Source: Actinoplanes sp. NBC_00393
Lineage (GTDB): Bacteria; Actinomycetota; Actinomycetes; Mycobacteriales; Micromonosporaceae
Direction of reading: 5' to 3'
Length of the DNA stretch: 64,000 bases
NCBI RefSeq assembly: GCF_036053395.1
Contig: NZ_CP107942.1
Location: 6,156,501-6,220,500, forward strand
Shown: piece by piece, positions 9,341-20,954 of the stretch
Position numbering within the stretch: the first letter of the stretch is position 1
Layout: each line of letters starts with the position of its first letter
The notes under the pieces: model-generated
Seen by the model: only the letters and a program-made list of their open reading frames with translations
Database searches by the model: none
Told to the model about the DNA's origin: nothing
Program-made: the position numbers and the translations under genes

Positions 9341-9429
9341 GCCACGCGCCTCCTACCCACTTCAAGATCCGACGCGAAGAGTAGTCGAATCGGACTCACG
9401 AATCATCACTGCCTGCTCAAATACATCGA

Positions 9430-9452
9430 GCCCGCTACTCAACGTAGCGGGC
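9430..9452 (-). terminator. Hairpin terminator after alaS
   Basis: GCCCGCTAC-n5-GTAGCGGGC, a perfect 9-bp stem 20 bases past the alaS stop, with an AT-richer stretch following on the minus strand. Confidence 0.7.
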
Positions 9453-9471
9453 CCGATGCGTAGCTCAACCG

Positions 9472-12153
9472 TCAGGCGGCGTCCCCGACCGCCTGCTCGA
9501 CCGCGGCCAGCAGACGCGGCGCCTCGGCCGCCGGCACGCCGCCGCCCTGCGCCAGGTCGGCGTTGCCACCGCCCCGGCCGGACAGCGCGCCCTTGACCAG
9601 GTCCGCCGCGGACAGGCCCCGGCTCTTCGCCGCGGCGTTGAGCGCCACGATCAGCGACGCCTTGCCGTTGGCACGGGAGACCACCGCGACCACCGCCGGG
9701 CGGGCCGGGTCGATCTTGCCGCGGATCTCCTGCGCGAGCGTACGCACGTCGTTGCCCGCCGCGCCCTCCGGCGCCTCGGTCCCCACGTACGCCACCCCGC
9801 GCAGATCCTTCGCCTGATCCGCGAGCGCGCCCGCGCCGCCGAGCACCATCTGCGCCCGCAGCTTCTCCAGCTCCTTCTCCGCGTCGCGCAGCGCCGTCAC
9901 GGTCTGCTCGACCCGGTCGGCGACCTGGTCGCCGGGCACCCGGAACAGCTCGGCGAGCCGGGACACCAGCAGGTGCTCCTTCGCCAGGAAGCCGAACGCG
10001 TCCAGACCCACCAGCGCCTCGACCCGGCGGACGCCGGAACCGATCGACGCCTCGTTGAGGATCTTCACCAGGCCGAGCTGACCCGAGCGGGCCACGTGGG
10101 TACCACCGCAGAGCTCACGCGCGTAGTCGCCGACCTCGACGACCCGGACCTCGTCGCCGTACTTCTCGCCGAACAGCGCCATCGCGCCCAGCCGGCGCGC
10201 CTCGTCCTGCGAGGTGATGAACGCGTGCACCTCGAGGTCACGCAGCAGCACCTCGTTGATCTGCTGCTCGACGTCGAACAGCACCGACGGGTTGACCGCG
10301 CCCGGCGTGTGGAAGTCGAACCGCAGCCGGCCCGGCGCATTCAGCGAACCCGCCTGGGTCGCCGACTCGCCGAGGAAGTTACGCATCGTCTGATGCACCA
10401 GGTGGGTCGCGGTGTGCGAACGGGAGATCGCCTTGCGCCGGTCGATGTCGATCTCCGCGAAGCCGGTCTCGCCGGTCCGCACCTCACCGCGGACGACCCG
10501 CGCCTTGTGCACGATCAGACCCGGGATCGGCTGCTGCACGTCGACGACCTCGACCCGGCCGCCGCCCACGTTGATCAGACCGGTGTCGGACTGCTGGCCA
10601 CCACCCTCGGCGTAGAACGGGGTGGTGTCGAGCACCAGCTCGACGAAGTCACCCTCGCCCGCCACCTCGACGCTCCCGGCGGAGCCGATCAGCGCCCGGA
10701 CCCGCGACTCGCGCGAGACTTCCTGATAGCCGGTGAACTCGACCGGTCCGCCCGCGTCCAGCGCGCTGCGATAGGCGCTCAGGTCCGCGTGACCCGTCTT
10801 GCGCGCCGCCGCGTCCGCCTTCGCCCGGGCCCGCTGGTCCGCCATCAGCCGGCGGAAACCGTCCTGGTCGACCTGCAGGCCCTGCTCCTGCGCGATCTCC
10901 AGGGTCAGGTCGATCGGGAACCCGTAGGTGTCGTGCAGCTGGAACGCCTTGTCACCGGCGAGCTGCTTGCCACCGGACGACTTGGTCTCGCTGATCGCGG
11001 TGTCCAGGATCGTGGTGCCCGCGCGCAGCGTGGACAGGAACGCGTCCTCCTCCGCGTACGCGTACGTGGAGATCCGGCCGAACTCCTTCTCCAGCTCGGG
11101 GTAGGACGGCGACATGCAGTCGCGCGCGATCGGCAGCAGGATCGGCAGCGCCGGCTCCTGCCAGCCGAGCAGGCGGATCGCCCGGATCGCGCGGCGCATG
11201 ATCCGGCGCAGCACGTAACCCCGGCCCTCATTCGAAGGCACCACGCCGTCGCCGATCAGCATCAGGGCGGTCCGCACGTGGTCGGCGATCACCCGCAGGC
11301 GTACGTCGTCCGGGTGCGACTGGTTCGCCGCATGCCCGGAGTGCACGCCGTACTGCTTGCCGGTCATCTCCGCGGCCCGGGCCAGGATCGGCCGGACCTC
11401 GTCGATCTCGTACAGATTGTCGACGCCCTGCAGGATCGACGCGATCCGCTCCAGACCCATGCCGGTGTCGATGTTCTGCTTCGGCAGGTCACCGACGATC
11501 CGGAACTCCTCCTTGGACTTCACGTCGGTGATCTCGTGCTGCATGAAGACCAGGTTCCAGAACTCCAGGTACCGGTCCTCGTCGACCTCCGGACCGCCCT
11601 GCTGCCCGTACTCCGGGCCGCGGTCGTAGTAGAGCTCCGAACACGGGCCCGCCGGGCCGGGGATGCCCATCGACCAGAAGTTGTCCTTCTTGCCGCGGCG
11701 CACGATCCGCTCGGCCGGCAGCCCGGTCTGCTTCCAGATCTCGATGGCCTCGTCGTCGTCCAGATAGACGGTCGCCCAGATCTTCTCCGGGTCCAGCCCG
11801 AAACCACCCTGCTCGACCGGCTTCGTCGACAACTCCCACGCCAGCGGGATCGCACCCGCCTTGAAGTAGTCGCCGAACGAGAAGTTGCCGTTCATCTGGA
11901 AGAACGTGCCGTGCCGGCTGGTCTTGCCGACCTCGTCGATGTCCGGCGTACGGATGCACTTCTGCACACTCGCCGCCCGCTGGTACGGCGGGGCCTGCTG
12001 GCCCAGGAAGAACGGCACGAACTGCACCATGCCGGCGTTGATGAACAGCAGGTTCGGGTCGTCGATGGCCGGCAGCGGGGCACTCGGGACCACCGTGTGC
12101 CCGTTCGCCTCGAAATGCGCCAGGAAGCGCCGCTTGACTTCCGCCGTCTTCAT
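9472..12153 (-). CDS. alaS: Alanyl-tRNA synthetase
   Basis: Charges tRNA-Ala with alanine. 893 residues, full length. The class II core begins with the [12 protein letters not shown] and [17 protein letters not shown] motifs; [12 protein letters not shown] follows. The editing domain has the zinc ligands SHTATH near residue 576 and CGGTHV near 681, and a DHHA1-type C-terminal region ends the protein. AGGAGGG precedes the ATG. The start overlaps the stop of the upstream small gene by four bases. Confidence 0.98.
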   Translation of the reverse strand: MKTAEVKRRFLAHFEANGHTVVPSAPLPAIDDPNLLFINAGMVQFVPFFLGQQAPPYQRAASVQKCIRTPDIDEVGKTSRHGTFFQMNGNFSFGDYFKAGAIPLAWELSTKPVEQGGFGLDPEKIWATVYLDDDEAIEIWKQTGLPAERIVRRGKKDNFWSMGIPGPAGPCSELYYDRGPEYGQQGGPEVDEDRYLEFWNLVFMQHEITDVKSKEEFRIVGDLPKQNIDTGMGLERIASILQGVDNLYEIDEVRPILARAAEMTGKQYGVHSGHAANQSHPDDVRLRVIADHVRTALMLIGDGVVPSNEGRGYVLRRIMRRAIRAIRLLGWQEPALPILLPIARDCMSPSYPELEKEFGRISTYAYAEEDAFLSTLRAGTTILDTAISETKSSGGKQLAGDKAFQLHDTYGFPIDLTLEIAQEQGLQVDQDGFRRLMADQRARAKADAAARKTGHADLSAYRSALDAGGPVEFTGYQEVSRESRVRALIGSAGSVEVAGEGDFVELVLDTTPFYAEGGGQQSDTGLINVGGGRVEVVDVQQPIPGLIVHKARVVRGEVRTGETGFAEIDIDRRKAISRSHTATHLVHQTMRNFLGESATQAGSLNAPGRLRFDFHTPGAVNPSVLFDVEQQINEVLLRDLEVHAFITSQDEARRLGAMALFGEKYGDEVRVVEVGDYARELCGGTHVARSGQLGLVKILNEASIGSGVRRVEALVGLDAFGFLAKEHLLVSRLAELFRVPGDQVADRVEQTVTALRDAEKELEKLRAQMVLGGAGALADQAKDLRGVAYVGTEAPEGAAGNDVRTLAQEIRGKIDPARPAVVAVVSRANGKASLIVALNAAAKSRGLSAADLVKGALSGRGGGNADLAQGGGVPAAEAPRLLAAVEQAVGDAA

Positions 12154-12440
12154 CGAATTCCCTCCTGCGAGCCGGGCCCCGCATCCTCACGGAGATCGGC
12201 GAACTTGTCCTCGTACAGCTCCCCCGCGGCGAACGCCTCGTGGATCTGCTGCTCCCGCTCGGCCATGCCGTCGCGGACGTCATCAACGAAGCTACGCAGC
12301 GATTCGACGAGCCCGCCAGCGGATTCCGACAGCGAGGTCGCTATCCCCGTCGGGGTGAACTCGTTGGCCTTCTGGTTGAGCTTGCGGACGACGATGGCGC
12401 CGACGGCCAGGCCGACACCGAGCCAGAGCAGGCGTTTCAT
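12150..12440 (-). CDS. Small membrane-anchored protein, DUF6167-like
   Basis: 96 residues: one N-terminal helix ([18 protein letters not shown]) and a soluble tail with a predicted amphipathic helix ([27 protein letters not shown]). Size and position just upstream of alaS match a conserved actinobacterial family I recall as DUF6167; the family label comes from memory. Function unknown. The ATGA overlap with alaS points to cotranslation. Confidence 0.8.
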   Translation of the reverse strand: MKRLLWLGVGLAVGAIVVRKLNQKANEFTPTGIATSLSESAGGLVESLRSFVDDVRDGMAEREQQIHEAFAAGELYEDKFADLREDAGPGSQEGIR

Positions 12441-12460
12441 GACGGATCTCCCCTTGCGGC

Positions 12461-12910
12461 TCAGCGACCGGCCTTGCGGCGCTGCTTGAGAGCGGTACGG
12501 ACCTCACGCTCGTCCTCGGCGTGGCGGCGGGCGGCGGCGGCCTTGCGCAGGCCGTACCCGAACGAGGCGACCTTGACCAGCGGGTTCGCCGCGGCGGCCG
12601 AGACGACGGTGACCAGGTTCGCGACGTTGGCCGTGATGTTCTGGGCGTGCTCGGTCATCGTGTCGACCTTGGCGAGCTGCACGTTCACGCCGTCCAAAGA
12701 GACCTGAACCTGGCCCAGAGCGGTGTTCACGTTCTCGATCGTGACGTTCGCGTTGCTGAGCAACGGGCCGGTGCGGTCCACCGTGTCGTTGATCGCCCGG
12801 GTGGCGGCGTCCACGGTGCGCCCCAGCTTCAGGATCGGCACGGCGAGCACGAGCACGAGCATCAGGAAGGCGCCCGCCGCGATCAGACCTGCGATTTCTC
12901 CGGCGTCCAT
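12461..12910 (-). CDS. DUF948-domain membrane protein
   Basis: 149 residues. One N-terminal membrane helix (GLIAAGAFLMLVLVLAVPIL) is followed by a long coiled-coil-like segment (TVDAATRAINDTVDRTGPLL through AQNITANVANLV) and a basic tail RRKAGR. This is the DUF948 pattern, found in actinobacteria next to alaS and in general-stress proteins of Firmicutes. Role unknown, probably envelope-associated. Starts with ATG; AGAGGAG is nine bases upstream. Confidence 0.85.
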   Translation of the reverse strand: MDAGEIAGLIAAGAFLMLVLVLAVPILKLGRTVDAATRAINDTVDRTGPLLSNANVTIENVNTALGQVQVSLDGVNVQLAKVDTMTEHAQNITANVANLVTVVSAAAANPLVKVASFGYGLRKAAAARRHAEDEREVRTALKQRRKAGR

Positions 12911-12929
12911 GTAGCGCGTCTCCTCTTCG

Positions 12930-12982
12930 GGTGGTCACGGGTTCGGCGGGACAACTAGCAGACCCTACCGTCCGTGACCACC
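12930..12982. promoter_or_regulatory. Long-spaced 11-bp inverted repeat
   Basis: GGTGGTCACGG at 12930-12940 pairs perfectly with CCGTGACCACC at 12972-12982, separated by 31 bases. It lies between the end of the 1587-residue protein gene and the DUF948 gene start. It could terminate the large gene or act as an operator for the DUF948-alaS operon. Confidence 0.45.
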
Positions 12983-12989
12983 ACGCGCG

Positions 12990-15900
12990 TCACGACGCCT
13001 GGGGTGTCGGCCCCAAGAGGGGCGAGTCCGGCGCCAACGTGGGGTCAGGAGTGACCCCGAGCGGCCCGGGCGCCTGGTCCGTCTTACCCCGCTGGTCGGA
13101 GATCGTGTTCTGCACCTTGATGTTCACGGTCGAGCCGACGCACTCCTTCACCGCACCCGCGGTGGCCTCCTCGGTGCCGGCCGGCGGAATCGCATCAGCG
13201 GTGACCGCACAGCCCGGCAGACCCACCGAGAGATCCAGAGTGAACTCGTCACGCCGCCAACAGCTGTAGGCGCTCTCCTCCGGGTTGACCGGCGTGTCCG
13301 GGCACTCGGCGACCTTCCACTGCGTCCAGCCGGCCTTGGTCAGCGCGGCGCTGTAGGCAGCCGACGTCTCCTTGAACGGCTGATCCGACTCGGCGATCCG
13401 CTCCCGGAACCGGCAGTCCAGGAAACACCAGAGGCTGCCGTACCCCTGATCCTCCACCTTCGTGGCGGCCCAGGACGGCACCTCGAGATCATCCAGCGAC
13501 GAGAAGACGGGGTCGCTGGTCATCGCCCGGATCCCGAAGAACGCCGGGAACACCAGCAGCACCAGCGCGGCCAGCGACATCAGCGTGATCTGCCGCAACT
13601 GCCGCTCGGTACGCATCCGCTGCCGCAGTTCGGCGCCGGCACCGCGCAGCCCGCGGTCATCAACCCCTCGGGGTACGCCCGGAGCACCGCCCTCGCCCAA
13701 CTCGGCGCCCGGCTCGTCACTCCCCAGCCCCCCGGCCGGCAAAACCGGAGCCACCCGCCCAGCACCGATCGCCCGCGACGGCCCGCCTTCCGGAACCGAA
13801 GCCCGCCCCGGCGCGGCGGCCGCACCGATCACCCCGGAGGTCAGCCCATCCGAAACCACCGCCGCGCGCCCAGCCCCGGACCCATCAACGGCCGCCCGCC
13901 CAGCACCCGGCCCATCAACCGACGCCCGCCCAGCACCCGGCCCATCAACCACCGCACGTCCAGCGCCCGGCCCTTGACCGGGGCCGTCGATCGAGGCACG
14001 GCCGCCGCTCCTGCCCTGCCCTGGCCCGCCGTCGGGGCTCGCAGCCGCACGTCCGGCGGGGCCTGCTCCCATGCCCTGCCCGGGCCCGCCGTCGGGGCCT
14101 GCAGCCGCACGTCCGGCGGGGCCTGCTCCCATGCCCTGCACCGGCCCACCGTCGGGACCAGCCGTCACACGCCCGGCGCCACGACCACGAACCGGGCCGC
14201 TGTCGGGCCCGCCCTGCGGCCCCATACCCGGCATCGGCCCATCCGGACCAGGCGCCGCAGCACCGGCCCGCACCGCCCCGGTCGCCGAACGCCCCACACC
14301 ACGATCCCGACCAGCGCCAAGGCCGCCGTCCGGACCATCCTGCGGACCCATGCCGGGCATCGGTCCGTTCGGACCAGGCACCGCAGCGCCGGCCCTCACC
14401 GGGCCGGAGGCCGCACGTCCGGGCCCATCCGGGCCCATCGTCTCCGGTCCCGGCCGGCCGCGACCCGGACCAGCTTGACCCGGAACCGCCGCGCCTCCAC
14501 GAATCACCGATGACGGGCCTTCGCCCGGGCCGTCCATGGCGCGTCCCGGCGCACCGGATACCGGGCGCCCCGAACCAGCCTGGCCGCGACCCGCCTGTCC
14601 GCGACCAGCCTGCCCGCGACCAGCCTGCCCACGATCAGCCTGCCCGCGACCGGCCTGCCCACGATCAGCCTGCCCGCGACCTGGTCCAGCGCCGCCCATC
14701 GTCTGGTCAGCATCCGGACCGGCCCCGGCCCGTCCCGGCACTGCGGCACCCGCACGGGCCACGCCTGCCTCGCGCCGCTGGCCCGCCTCGCCACCACCGC
14801 GCGGCGGTTGCCCGAAGCCGTCCGGCCGGCCTTCGCCCTGCGGTCCGGCATCCGCGAACGGCTCCGCAGGCTGGCCTTCCGGCCGAACCGGCCGCCGACC
14901 CGGGCCTGGCTGTCCGGGCACCGCAACGCCACGTTCCTGGCCGGCCTGCGGCGGAACACCGGCGCCACGCGGCACCCGGCCGGTACCGGGCCGCTGGATC
15001 ACACCGGAAGTGCTGTCAGCCATCGCCCCGGCACGCCCAGGCACTGCAGGAGTACGCGCGCCCTGTCGACCCGGAACCACCGGCGGAACAACCGCAGCCG
15101 CAGCCCGAACCGGCCGCCCGTCACCGGGCCCGATCCGTCGCGGTCCAGGAACACCGGCCGGCCCGCCCTGCTGATCCGGCCCGCCCTGGGCCCCACCGGC
15201 CTCCGGCACATCGGTCTCAGCCGCCCGCCGCCGGCCCCGAGGCTCCCCACCAGGCCGAACGACCCCATGCGCCCCGCTGTCCGTCCCGGCCCGGTCCAGC
15301 CCGTGGGCGCCCGTCTCGCTGCCAGGACGGTTACGCCCATGAGCGCCCGTATCCCCGCCAAGACGATCACGTGCGTGGGCGCCGGTGTCCCCGTCCGGCC
15401 GGAAGCCGTGGGCACCCGTGTCCGAGTCGGGCCGGAAGCCATGAGCGCCGGTATCGGCGTCAGGGCGGAAGCCATGAGCGCCGCTGCCGGAATCGGGGCG
15501 GAAGCCGTGGGCGCCGGTGTCGGGTTCGGGGCGGAAGCCGCGCGTTCCCGTGTCGGCGCGTGCGTCGTCCGGGGTGCCGTGACGCCCGGTGCGCTCACCC
15601 GGAACCGGCCGGGCGGCATGCCCGGGCTGGTGTCCGGGAGCGCCGTCGGGCGCCGCATGTCCGGCGCGGCCGTGCCGGCCGGTCGTCTCGCCGACGGGGT
15701 CGTTCTGCTCGGCCCGGGCCCGGCGGCCACGGGAGCGGCCGGCACGGTCGTCGGCAGCAACCGGCGGGACACCCGGGATCGCCCCGGACCGCTGCGCGGC
15801 GTCCATCCCGGCAGAACCCTGCGGAATCAGATCGAAGCCGCTCGGAATGGCCCCGGACTGGTGTGCCTGCTCGTACCCGCCCGGAATCGGACCGGACTGG

Positions 15901-17753
15901 TGGACCGGATCCGGCCCGGACCGGCCGGGAGACGTGGGCGCGGCAGGCCCGGCCTGATCCACCGGGCGGAACCGATCCCGAGCCGGCCCAGCCGGCGACA
16001 TCGGCCGCACGCCCGGCGAAGTCGGCCGCACGCTGGGCGCGGCACCACGCGAAGCAGGAGGCGGGCCACCCTGGGAAGCGGGGGGCACCGCGCCACGGGA
16101 AGCGGGAGGCACGGCACCACGAGAAGCAGGGGGCACGGCACCACGAGAAGCGGGAGGCACGGCGCCACCGGATGCCGGGGGCGCCGGACGCGCTCCCGGG
16201 ATCTCAGGCGCGTTCCCCGAAAGCGGAACTGGCCCGCCACCGGCAGGCGGCATCCCGGGCGGAGTCTGTCCCCCGAATCCCGGCCCACCACCGTCAGCAT
16301 CGAGCTGTCGCCGTCCGTGACCCGTCTCAGCGGGAGCGGCCGCGCGAGCAGACGGCGGAGGCGGCCCACCCCGGCGCGCACCCGGCGGAATCTGCCCGCC
16401 CGGCTGGCCGGAAACCGGAGCCGCAGCGCTCCTGGGCATCGGCCCCGCAGGCTGACCGGGAACCGGACCCGCCGCACCACGCGGCATCGGCCCTGCTGGC
16501 TGACCGGAAACAGGCCCTGCCGCACCACGCGGCACCGGCCCTGCTGGCTGACCGGAAACAGGCCCTGCCGCACCACGCGGCACCGGCCCCGCAGGCTGAC
16601 CGGAAACAGGACCGGCAGCGCCCCTGGACATCGGTCCCGCAGGCTGGCCCGGCCCGGCAGCGCCGCGCGGCATCTGCCCGGGCGGCACCTGTCCCGGCTG
16701 GCCCGGTCCAAGGTCCGAAGCGCCGCGCGGCATCTGCGCGCCCGGCTGGCCGGGAATCGCAGCGCCACCACGCGGCATCTGGCCGCCCGGCTGACCGGGC
16801 CCGAGAGCACCGCCACCACGCGGCATCTGCCCGGCCGGCGGCTGTCCGGGAACCTGCCCCGGCATCGGACCGGACCGCTGCCCCGCACCGGCCTGCTGCT
16901 CCGGCGGGATCGGCCCGGCGTCGGCCGGCCGGCGCCCAGGCGGAGCCGAGCCAGGCGTGACCGGAACCGACCGCTGCCCCGGACCGAACCGTCCAGGTCC
17001 TGCCTGCCCCGGCGAGACCGGAACCGAAGGCCCGCCCTGAGCCGGCGGCTGACCAGGATGAACCGGCGGCCCCAGCAAACCAGGCCCAGCCGAACCAGGC
17101 CCAGCCGAACCAGGCCCGCCCGGACCAGCCGAACCAGGCCCGCCCGGACCAGCCGAACCAGGTCCACCCGGACCAGCCGAACCAGGTCCACCCGGACCAG
17201 CACCAGGCCGACCAGCACCATGACCAGGACCAGGCTGCCCAACACCAGGACCAGCCCCAGGAATCACCCCGGACCGACTCCCCGGCGAAACCGGCGCCGA
17301 CCCAGGACCACGCCCAGCCGGACCCTGCCGAACAGGACCAGAACCAAGGCCAGGGCCGGCACCAGGACCAGGCCCGGCACCAGGACCGGGGCGAGTGTCA
17401 GGACCGGGGCGAGCGTCAGGACCAGCCGGCTGCCCCGGCGGGCTCTGCCAAGCCCCGGTCGCGTGCTCCCCCGACCCGTCCTGCCAACCCGGCATCCCGC
17501 CGAAAGCATCATCGTCCGGATTGTCGTCCGGACCAGGCGCCCTACGCCCCGACTTGCTGGTCCGCGCCTCACCCGGGGCCGCGCCGGGCCCGATCGCCGA
17601 CCGCTCTTCCTTAGCCGTACGAAGGTCGTCCAGCCACCCGGTCTCCTCGCGCGGGATCTCCTCGGGGACGGCCGGCTGCTCGGGCCGGCCACGGCCGAAG
17701 CGACGACCCTTCTTGCCGGTGTCGTCGGGCCGATCGGCACCCCGCGCTGTCAC
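12990..17753 (-). CDS. 1587-residue low-complexity single-pass membrane protein of unknown function
   Basis: No known family recognised. The N-terminal 1380 residues are a predicted disordered cytoplasmic region dominated by G, P, A, R and Q with several tandem blocks: GSAGPGGP octads, 16-residue [20 protein letters not shown] units, 11-residue [11 protein letters not shown] units and QAGRG pentads. One membrane helix ([18 protein letters not shown], about 1388-1411) follows, then a 176-residue outer domain with six cysteines (in WCFLDC, VAECPD, YSCWRR, PGCAV, KECVG) that could form three disulfides. The start overlaps the rarA stop by four bases. The opposite strand is also open across the repeats; the minus-strand frame is chosen for the helix, the cysteine domain and the overlap with rarA. 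Confidence 0.75.
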   Translation of the reverse strand: MTARGADRPDDTGKKGRRFGRGRPEQPAVPEEIPREETGWLDDLRTAKEERSAIGPGAAPGEARTSKSGRRAPGPDDNPDDDAFGGMPGWQDGSGEHATGAWQSPPGQPAGPDARPGPDTRPGPGAGPGPGAGPGLGSGPVRQGPAGRGPGSAPVSPGSRSGVIPGAGPGVGQPGPGHGAGRPGAGPGGPGSAGPGGPGSAGPGGPGSAGPGGPGSAGPGSAGPGLLGPPVHPGQPPAQGGPSVPVSPGQAGPGRFGPGQRSVPVTPGSAPPGRRPADAGPIPPEQQAGAGQRSGPMPGQVPGQPPAGQMPRGGGALGPGQPGGQMPRGGAAIPGQPGAQMPRGASDLGPGQPGQVPPGQMPRGAAGPGQPAGPMSRGAAGPVSGQPAGPVPRGAAGPVSGQPAGPVPRGAAGPVSGQPAGPMPRGAAGPVPGQPAGPMPRSAAAPVSGQPGGQIPPGARRGGPPPPSARAAAPAETGHGRRQLDADGGGPGFGGQTPPGMPPAGGGPVPLSGNAPEIPGARPAPPASGGAVPPASRGAVPPASRGAVPPASRGAVPPASQGGPPPASRGAAPSVRPTSPGVRPMSPAGPARDRFRPVDQAGPAAPTSPGRSGPDPVHQSGPIPGGYEQAHQSGAIPSGFDLIPQGSAGMDAAQRSGAIPGVPPVAADDRAGRSRGRRARAEQNDPVGETTGRHGRAGHAAPDGAPGHQPGHAARPVPGERTGRHGTPDDARADTGTRGFRPEPDTGAHGFRPDSGSGAHGFRPDADTGAHGFRPDSDTGAHGFRPDGDTGAHARDRLGGDTGAHGRNRPGSETGAHGLDRAGTDSGAHGVVRPGGEPRGRRRAAETDVPEAGGAQGGPDQQGGPAGVPGPRRIGPGDGRPVRAAAAVVPPVVPGRQGARTPAVPGRAGAMADSTSGVIQRPGTGRVPRGAGVPPQAGQERGVAVPGQPGPGRRPVRPEGQPAEPFADAGPQGEGRPDGFGQPPRGGGEAGQRREAGVARAGAAVPGRAGAGPDADQTMGGAGPGRGQADRGQAGRGQADRGQAGRGQAGRGQAGRGQAGSGRPVSGAPGRAMDGPGEGPSSVIRGGAAVPGQAGPGRGRPGPETMGPDGPGRAASGPVRAGAAVPGPNGPMPGMGPQDGPDGGLGAGRDRGVGRSATGAVRAGAAAPGPDGPMPGMGPQGGPDSGPVRGRGAGRVTAGPDGGPVQGMGAGPAGRAAAGPDGGPGQGMGAGPAGRAAASPDGGPGQGRSGGRASIDGPGQGPGAGRAVVDGPGAGRASVDGPGAGRAAVDGSGAGRAAVVSDGLTSGVIGAAAAPGRASVPEGGPSRAIGAGRVAPVLPAGGLGSDEPGAELGEGGAPGVPRGVDDRGLRGAGAELRQRMRTERQLRQITLMSLAALVLLVFPAFFGIRAMTSDPVFSSLDDLEVPSWAATKVEDQGYGSLWCFLDCRFRERIAESDQPFKETSAAYSAALTKAGWTQWKVAECPDTPVNPEESAYSCWRRDEFTLDLSVGLPGCAVTADAIPPAGTEEATAGAVKECVGSTVNIKVQNTISDQRGKTDQAPGPLGVTPDPTLAPDSPLLGPTPQAS
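14574..14680 (-). repeat. 15-bp tandem repeats encoding [10 protein letters not shown]
   Basis: Seven to eight imperfect copies of a 15-bp unit (plus-strand form CGCGACCAGCCTGCC) inside the large low-complexity gene. Confidence 0.85.
15260..15560 (-). repeat. 33-bp imperfect repeats encoding [11 protein letters not shown]
   Basis: About nine diverged copies of an 11-residue unit with invariant GAHG core (the best four read HGFRPD). Within the large low-complexity gene. Confidence 0.8.
16441..16650 (-). repeat. 48-bp tandem repeats encoding [16 protein letters not shown]
   Basis: Four or more nearly identical 48-bp units; several adjacent copies differ by only a few bases, which suggests recent unequal exchange or slippage. 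Confidence 0.85.
17089..17208 (-). repeat. 24-bp tandem repeats encoding GSAGPGGP
   Basis: Four to five copies of a 24-bp unit (plus-strand AGCCGAACCAGGCCCGCCCG core), giving a collagen-like GxxGPGGP pattern near the N-terminus of the large protein. Confidence 0.85.
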
Positions 17754-19354
17754 GGCTGTTCCTCCCCGGCGCTCGCGCCGCTGTCGTCTGTCCGTTTCTC
17801 GTCACCCTCGACCACGGCCGGGGTAACACCGTCCGTCACGGCTCCGGGACCATCAGTGATCAGTTCCGAAGCGGAGCCCGTCGAAGACTGTGACGCATCC
17901 TCGGCCCGAGCACCACCCGCCGCGTGGTCCGGCGTACCCGCCGAAGCGGTAACCGACCTGGTCACGCCTGGAGTTACGGGTCCGAGGCCACGGACGATCC
18001 GGCGCAGGCGCGGCACGCGCTCACCGACGGCCCGCTCAGCACCGTGATCGGTCGGCCGATAGTAGTCCGTTCCGACCAGATCGTCCGGGACGTACTGCTG
18101 GCGGACCACACCCCGCGGATCGTCGTGCGGGTAGCGGTAGCCGCGACCGTGACCCAGGCCACGTGAGCCCGAATAGTGGGCGTCGCGCAGATGCGGCGGG
18201 ACCGGACCGCCGCGCCCGGCCCGCACGTCCGCCATCGCGGCGCCGAGGGCGGTGGTCACGCTGTTCGACTTGGGGGCGGTGGCCATGTGCACCACGGCCT
18301 GGGCCAGGTTGAGCTGCGCCTCGGGCATACCGATCAACTGGACGGCCTCGGCCGCGGCGGCCGCCACCAGCAGCGCCTGCGGGTCGGCCATGCCGACGTC
18401 CTCGCTCGCGAAGATCACGATGCGCCGGGCGATGAACCGCGGGTCCTCGCCGGCGACCAGCATCCGGGCCAGGTAGTGCAGCGCCGCGTCCGGGTCGCTG
18501 CCGCGCATGCTCTTGATGAACGCGCTGGTCACGTCGTAGTGCGCGTCGCCGTCCCGGTCGTAGCGGACGGCTGCCACGTCGACCGCGCGCTCCGCGGTGG
18601 CGAGGTCGATCTCCTTGGCGCCCTGCGCGAGGGCGGTACCGGCGGCCGCCTCCAGCGCGGTGAGGGCTTTGCGGACGTCGCCTGACGCCAGGCGTACCAA
18701 ATGATCTTCTGCTTGGTCGGAAAGCGTGACCGCGCCGCCCAGGCCGCGCTGATCGGTGATCGCGCGCCGGATCAGGCCGCGGACGTCGTCGGCGTCGAGT
18801 GCCTGGAGGGTGAGCAGCACGCAGCGGGAGAGCAGGGGTGAGATGACCGAGAAGTAAGGGTTCTCGGTGGTCGCCGCGAGCAGCGTGACGGTCCGGTCCT
18901 CGACCGCGGCGAGCAGGGAGTCCTGCTGGGTCTTGCTGAAGCGGTGCACCTCGTCGATGAACAGGACGGTGGGCGGCCCGCCGTAGCGGCGCTCGCGGCG
19001 CGCGGTGTCGATCACCGCCCGCACGTCCTTGACACCCGCGGTGAGCGCGGACATCGCGACGAACTTGCGGTCGGTGGCGTGCGCGACCAGGTGCGCGATC
19101 GTGGTCTTCCCGGTGCCCGGCGGGCCCCAGAGGATGACCGACATCGGACTCGACCCGGTGACCAGCTGGCGCAGCGGCGCGCCCGGGGCGAGCAGATGCT
19201 CCTGACCGACCAGCTCGTCGATGCTCGCGGGACGCATCCGGACGGGCAGCGGGGCGTCGGCGGCGGGCGCGGCGAAACCGGCGGCTTCAGCGCTGGTCGA
19301 TGCCGGGGACCGCACGTCCGGCGGCGCGAGTGAGAAGAGCCCGTCCGTGTCCAT
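17750..19354 (-). CDS. rarA: Replication-associated recombination protein A (MgsA/RarA AAA+ ATPase)
   Basis: A AAA+ clamp-loader-like ATPase that acts at stalled replication forks. 534 residues: an N-terminal extension, then [15 protein letters not shown], Walker [14 protein letters not shown], Walker [11 protein letters not shown], sensor 1 [13 protein letters not shown] and arginine finger LLSRCVLL, then the RarA-specific C-terminal region ([21 protein letters not shown] and [21 protein letters not shown]). The last 90 residues are an extra acidic low-complexity tail. ATG start. Confidence 0.95.
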   Translation of the reverse strand: MDTDGLFSLAPPDVRSPASTSAEAAGFAAPAADAPLPVRMRPASIDELVGQEHLLAPGAPLRQLVTGSSPMSVILWGPPGTGKTTIAHLVAHATDRKFVAMSALTAGVKDVRAVIDTARRERRYGGPPTVLFIDEVHRFSKTQQDSLLAAVEDRTVTLLAATTENPYFSVISPLLSRCVLLTLQALDADDVRGLIRRAITDQRGLGGAVTLSDQAEDHLVRLASGDVRKALTALEAAAGTALAQGAKEIDLATAERAVDVAAVRYDRDGDAHYDVTSAFIKSMRGSDPDAALHYLARMLVAGEDPRFIARRIVIFASEDVGMADPQALLVAAAAAEAVQLIGMPEAQLNLAQAVVHMATAPKSNSVTTALGAAMADVRAGRGGPVPPHLRDAHYSGSRGLGHGRGYRYPHDDPRGVVRQQYVPDDLVGTDYYRPTDHGAERAVGERVPRLRRIVRGLGPVTPGVTRSVTASAGTPDHAAGGARAEDASQSSTGSASELITDGPGAVTDGVTPAVVEGDEKRTDDSGASAGEEQP

Positions 19355-19452
19355 CGCAATCGACAGTACCGGCCGATCGGGGATGATCCGAAACGCGCTT
19401 GGAAGCGCTCCCGCCTGCCCTCACGCAGAGGACAGGCGGGTCACACAGAGGG

Positions 19453-19671
19453 TCAGCCGCGGCCGGGGCGACGGCCGTAGAACCGGCGGCCGGAGCTGCC
19501 GCTGCCGGCGCGCGGGCCGCTGCCGACACCGGCCAGGTACAGCGAGAGGAGCAGCAGGCCGAGCGAAGCCATGGTCGGGAAGTTGAACAGGTCAGGGGCA
19601 CCGAATTGGGTGTCCAGCAGGTCGGCCAGAAGCCAGATACCGAAAACGACAGCTGCGGCGATGGCAAGCAT
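19453..19671 (-). CDS. Small two-helix membrane protein, hypothetical
   Basis: 72 residues with two hydrophobic helices (AIAAAVVFGIWLLADLL and MASLGLLLLSLYLAGV) and a basic Gly/Arg tail. GAGGAACCG precedes the ATG, which supports a real gene. No family recognised. Confidence 0.65.
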   Translation of the reverse strand: MLAIAAAVVFGIWLLADLLDTQFGAPDLFNFPTMASLGLLLLSLYLAGVGSGPRAGSGSSGRRFYGRRPGRG

Positions 19672-19688
19672 CGGTTCCTCCGGGGGGA

Positions 19689-20954
19689 TCAGAGAGCCAG
19701 TGACCCGCTGATACCCGATTGGGAGTGCTCCCGAAACTCCACTTTCGGCTTTACCAGATAGAGGGGCGCCGCTGCGCCCAGCACGATTGCGCCGGTCACG
19801 ATCGCGGCCGGGGTTCCGGCCTGTGCCGCCACGAAGGTCAGCACGATCGCGCCGACGGCGAAGCCCGGCTGGCCGACCATGGAGTTCAGCGACAGCAGAC
19901 TGGCCCGGTACTCACCCTCGGCCTGCCGGTGCAGCAGCCCGGCGTGCACCGGGTTGGCCGCGCCATGCACCGCGTAGCAGAGCAGGAACGCGCCGATCAC
20001 CCCCACCGGCCCGGCGAGCAGGCCCATCCCGGCAATCGTCAGGGCCTGCACGATCTTCAGCGTGAAACCGGTCCAGCCCGGCCCGAGCCGCCGGGCCAGC
20101 AGCGGCACCAGCGCCGCGCCGGCCGCCGAGGCCGCCCACGCCACCGAGTTCACCGGGCCGAGCAGCGCGCCGGCCGCATCAGAATCGGACATCACCTCGC
20201 TGAGCCGGACCGGCATCAGCTTCTCGAACGTCACCATGCCGAAGCTCCAGAACAGCTCCACCATGATCAGGGCGAACACCACGCGCGACCGGCGTACCAG
20301 GCTCAGCGCACCGCCGATCGCCGCCGGCACGCCCTTCACCGATGCGGCAAGAGCCACAAGTCCGCGAGCCGGGCGCTCCTCACGCATCAGCAGCGCCACC
20401 GCCACGGTCGCGATCAGGCTCAGGACCAGGGCAACCATCACGGGTACGGTCAAAGCGCTCACCGGTCCGACCGGTCCGAGCCAGACCAGTCCCCCGCTGA
20501 CCAGGGCGGCTCCCGCGATGGACAGTCCGAGCACGACCCCGCTGCGGCTCAGGCCACCTTCGATGTCGGCCTTGGGGTCGGCGGCCAGGGCGTGATCGAC
20601 GTACCAGGCCTCCAACGGCCCCGAGTCCAGCGCCCGGTAGACGCCCTGCAGCAGGTAGACCACAGCGAACAGCCCCACCGAGTCAGCGACCGTCCAGATC
20701 CCGAGCGAAACCAGGTTGACCACGCCCGCGATCAGCAGCACCGGCCGCCGGCCGACCGCGTCGGAGAGCCCACCGGTGGGCAGCTCAAGAAACAGCACGG
20801 TGATGCCTTGAATGGCGGCCACCGCACCGACCTGCGCGATGGTGAGCCCCCGCTCCAGCGGAAGCAGCATCATCACCGGAATCATCAGGCCGACCGGGAA
20901 CCAGCGCAGACCCAGCAGCAACAGATACCGGAATCGTGCCTGCTCGACGGTCAT
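19689..20954 (-). CDS. MFS transporter
   Basis: 421 residues, about twelve membrane helices. The loop GGLSDAVGRRPVLL after the second helix is the major-facilitator motif A. Substrate unknown; the layout suits a drug or metabolite exporter. Start codon overlaps the stop of the upstream HTH regulator by four bases, so the transporter is cotranscribed with and probably controlled by it. Confidence 0.88.
   Translation of the reverse strand: MTVEQARFRYLLLLGLRWFPVGLMIPVMMLLPLERGLTIAQVGAVAAIQGITVLFLELPTGGLSDAVGRRPVLLIAGVVNLVSLGIWTVADSVGLFAVVYLLQGVYRALDSGPLEAWYVDHALAADPKADIEGGLSRSGVVLGLSIAGAALVSGGLVWLGPVGPVSALTVPVMVALVLSLIATVAVALLMREERPARGLVALAASVKGVPAAIGGALSLVRRSRVVFALIMVELFWSFGMVTFEKLMPVRLSEVMSDSDAAGALLGPVNSVAWAASAAGAALVPLLARRLGPGWTGFTLKIVQALTIAGMGLLAGPVGVIGAFLLCYAVHGAANPVHAGLLHRQAEGEYRASLLSLNSMVGQPGFAVGAIVLTFVAAQAGTPAAIVTGAIVLGAAAPLYLVKPKVEFREHSQSGISGSLAL

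Noticed and set aside
5606..9463. 1285-codon plus-strand open frame across aroE, both mltG copies and ruvX
   Set aside because: Purely the high-GC complement of four well-supported minus-strand genes.
14510..18047. Very long plus-strand open frames (816 and 1079 codons) opposite the large repeat-rich gene and rarA
   Set aside because: They cross rarA, which is certain on the minus strand, consist of Arg/Pro-rich shadow sequence, and have no ribosome site, helix or domain; the minus-strand product has a helix and a cysteine domain.
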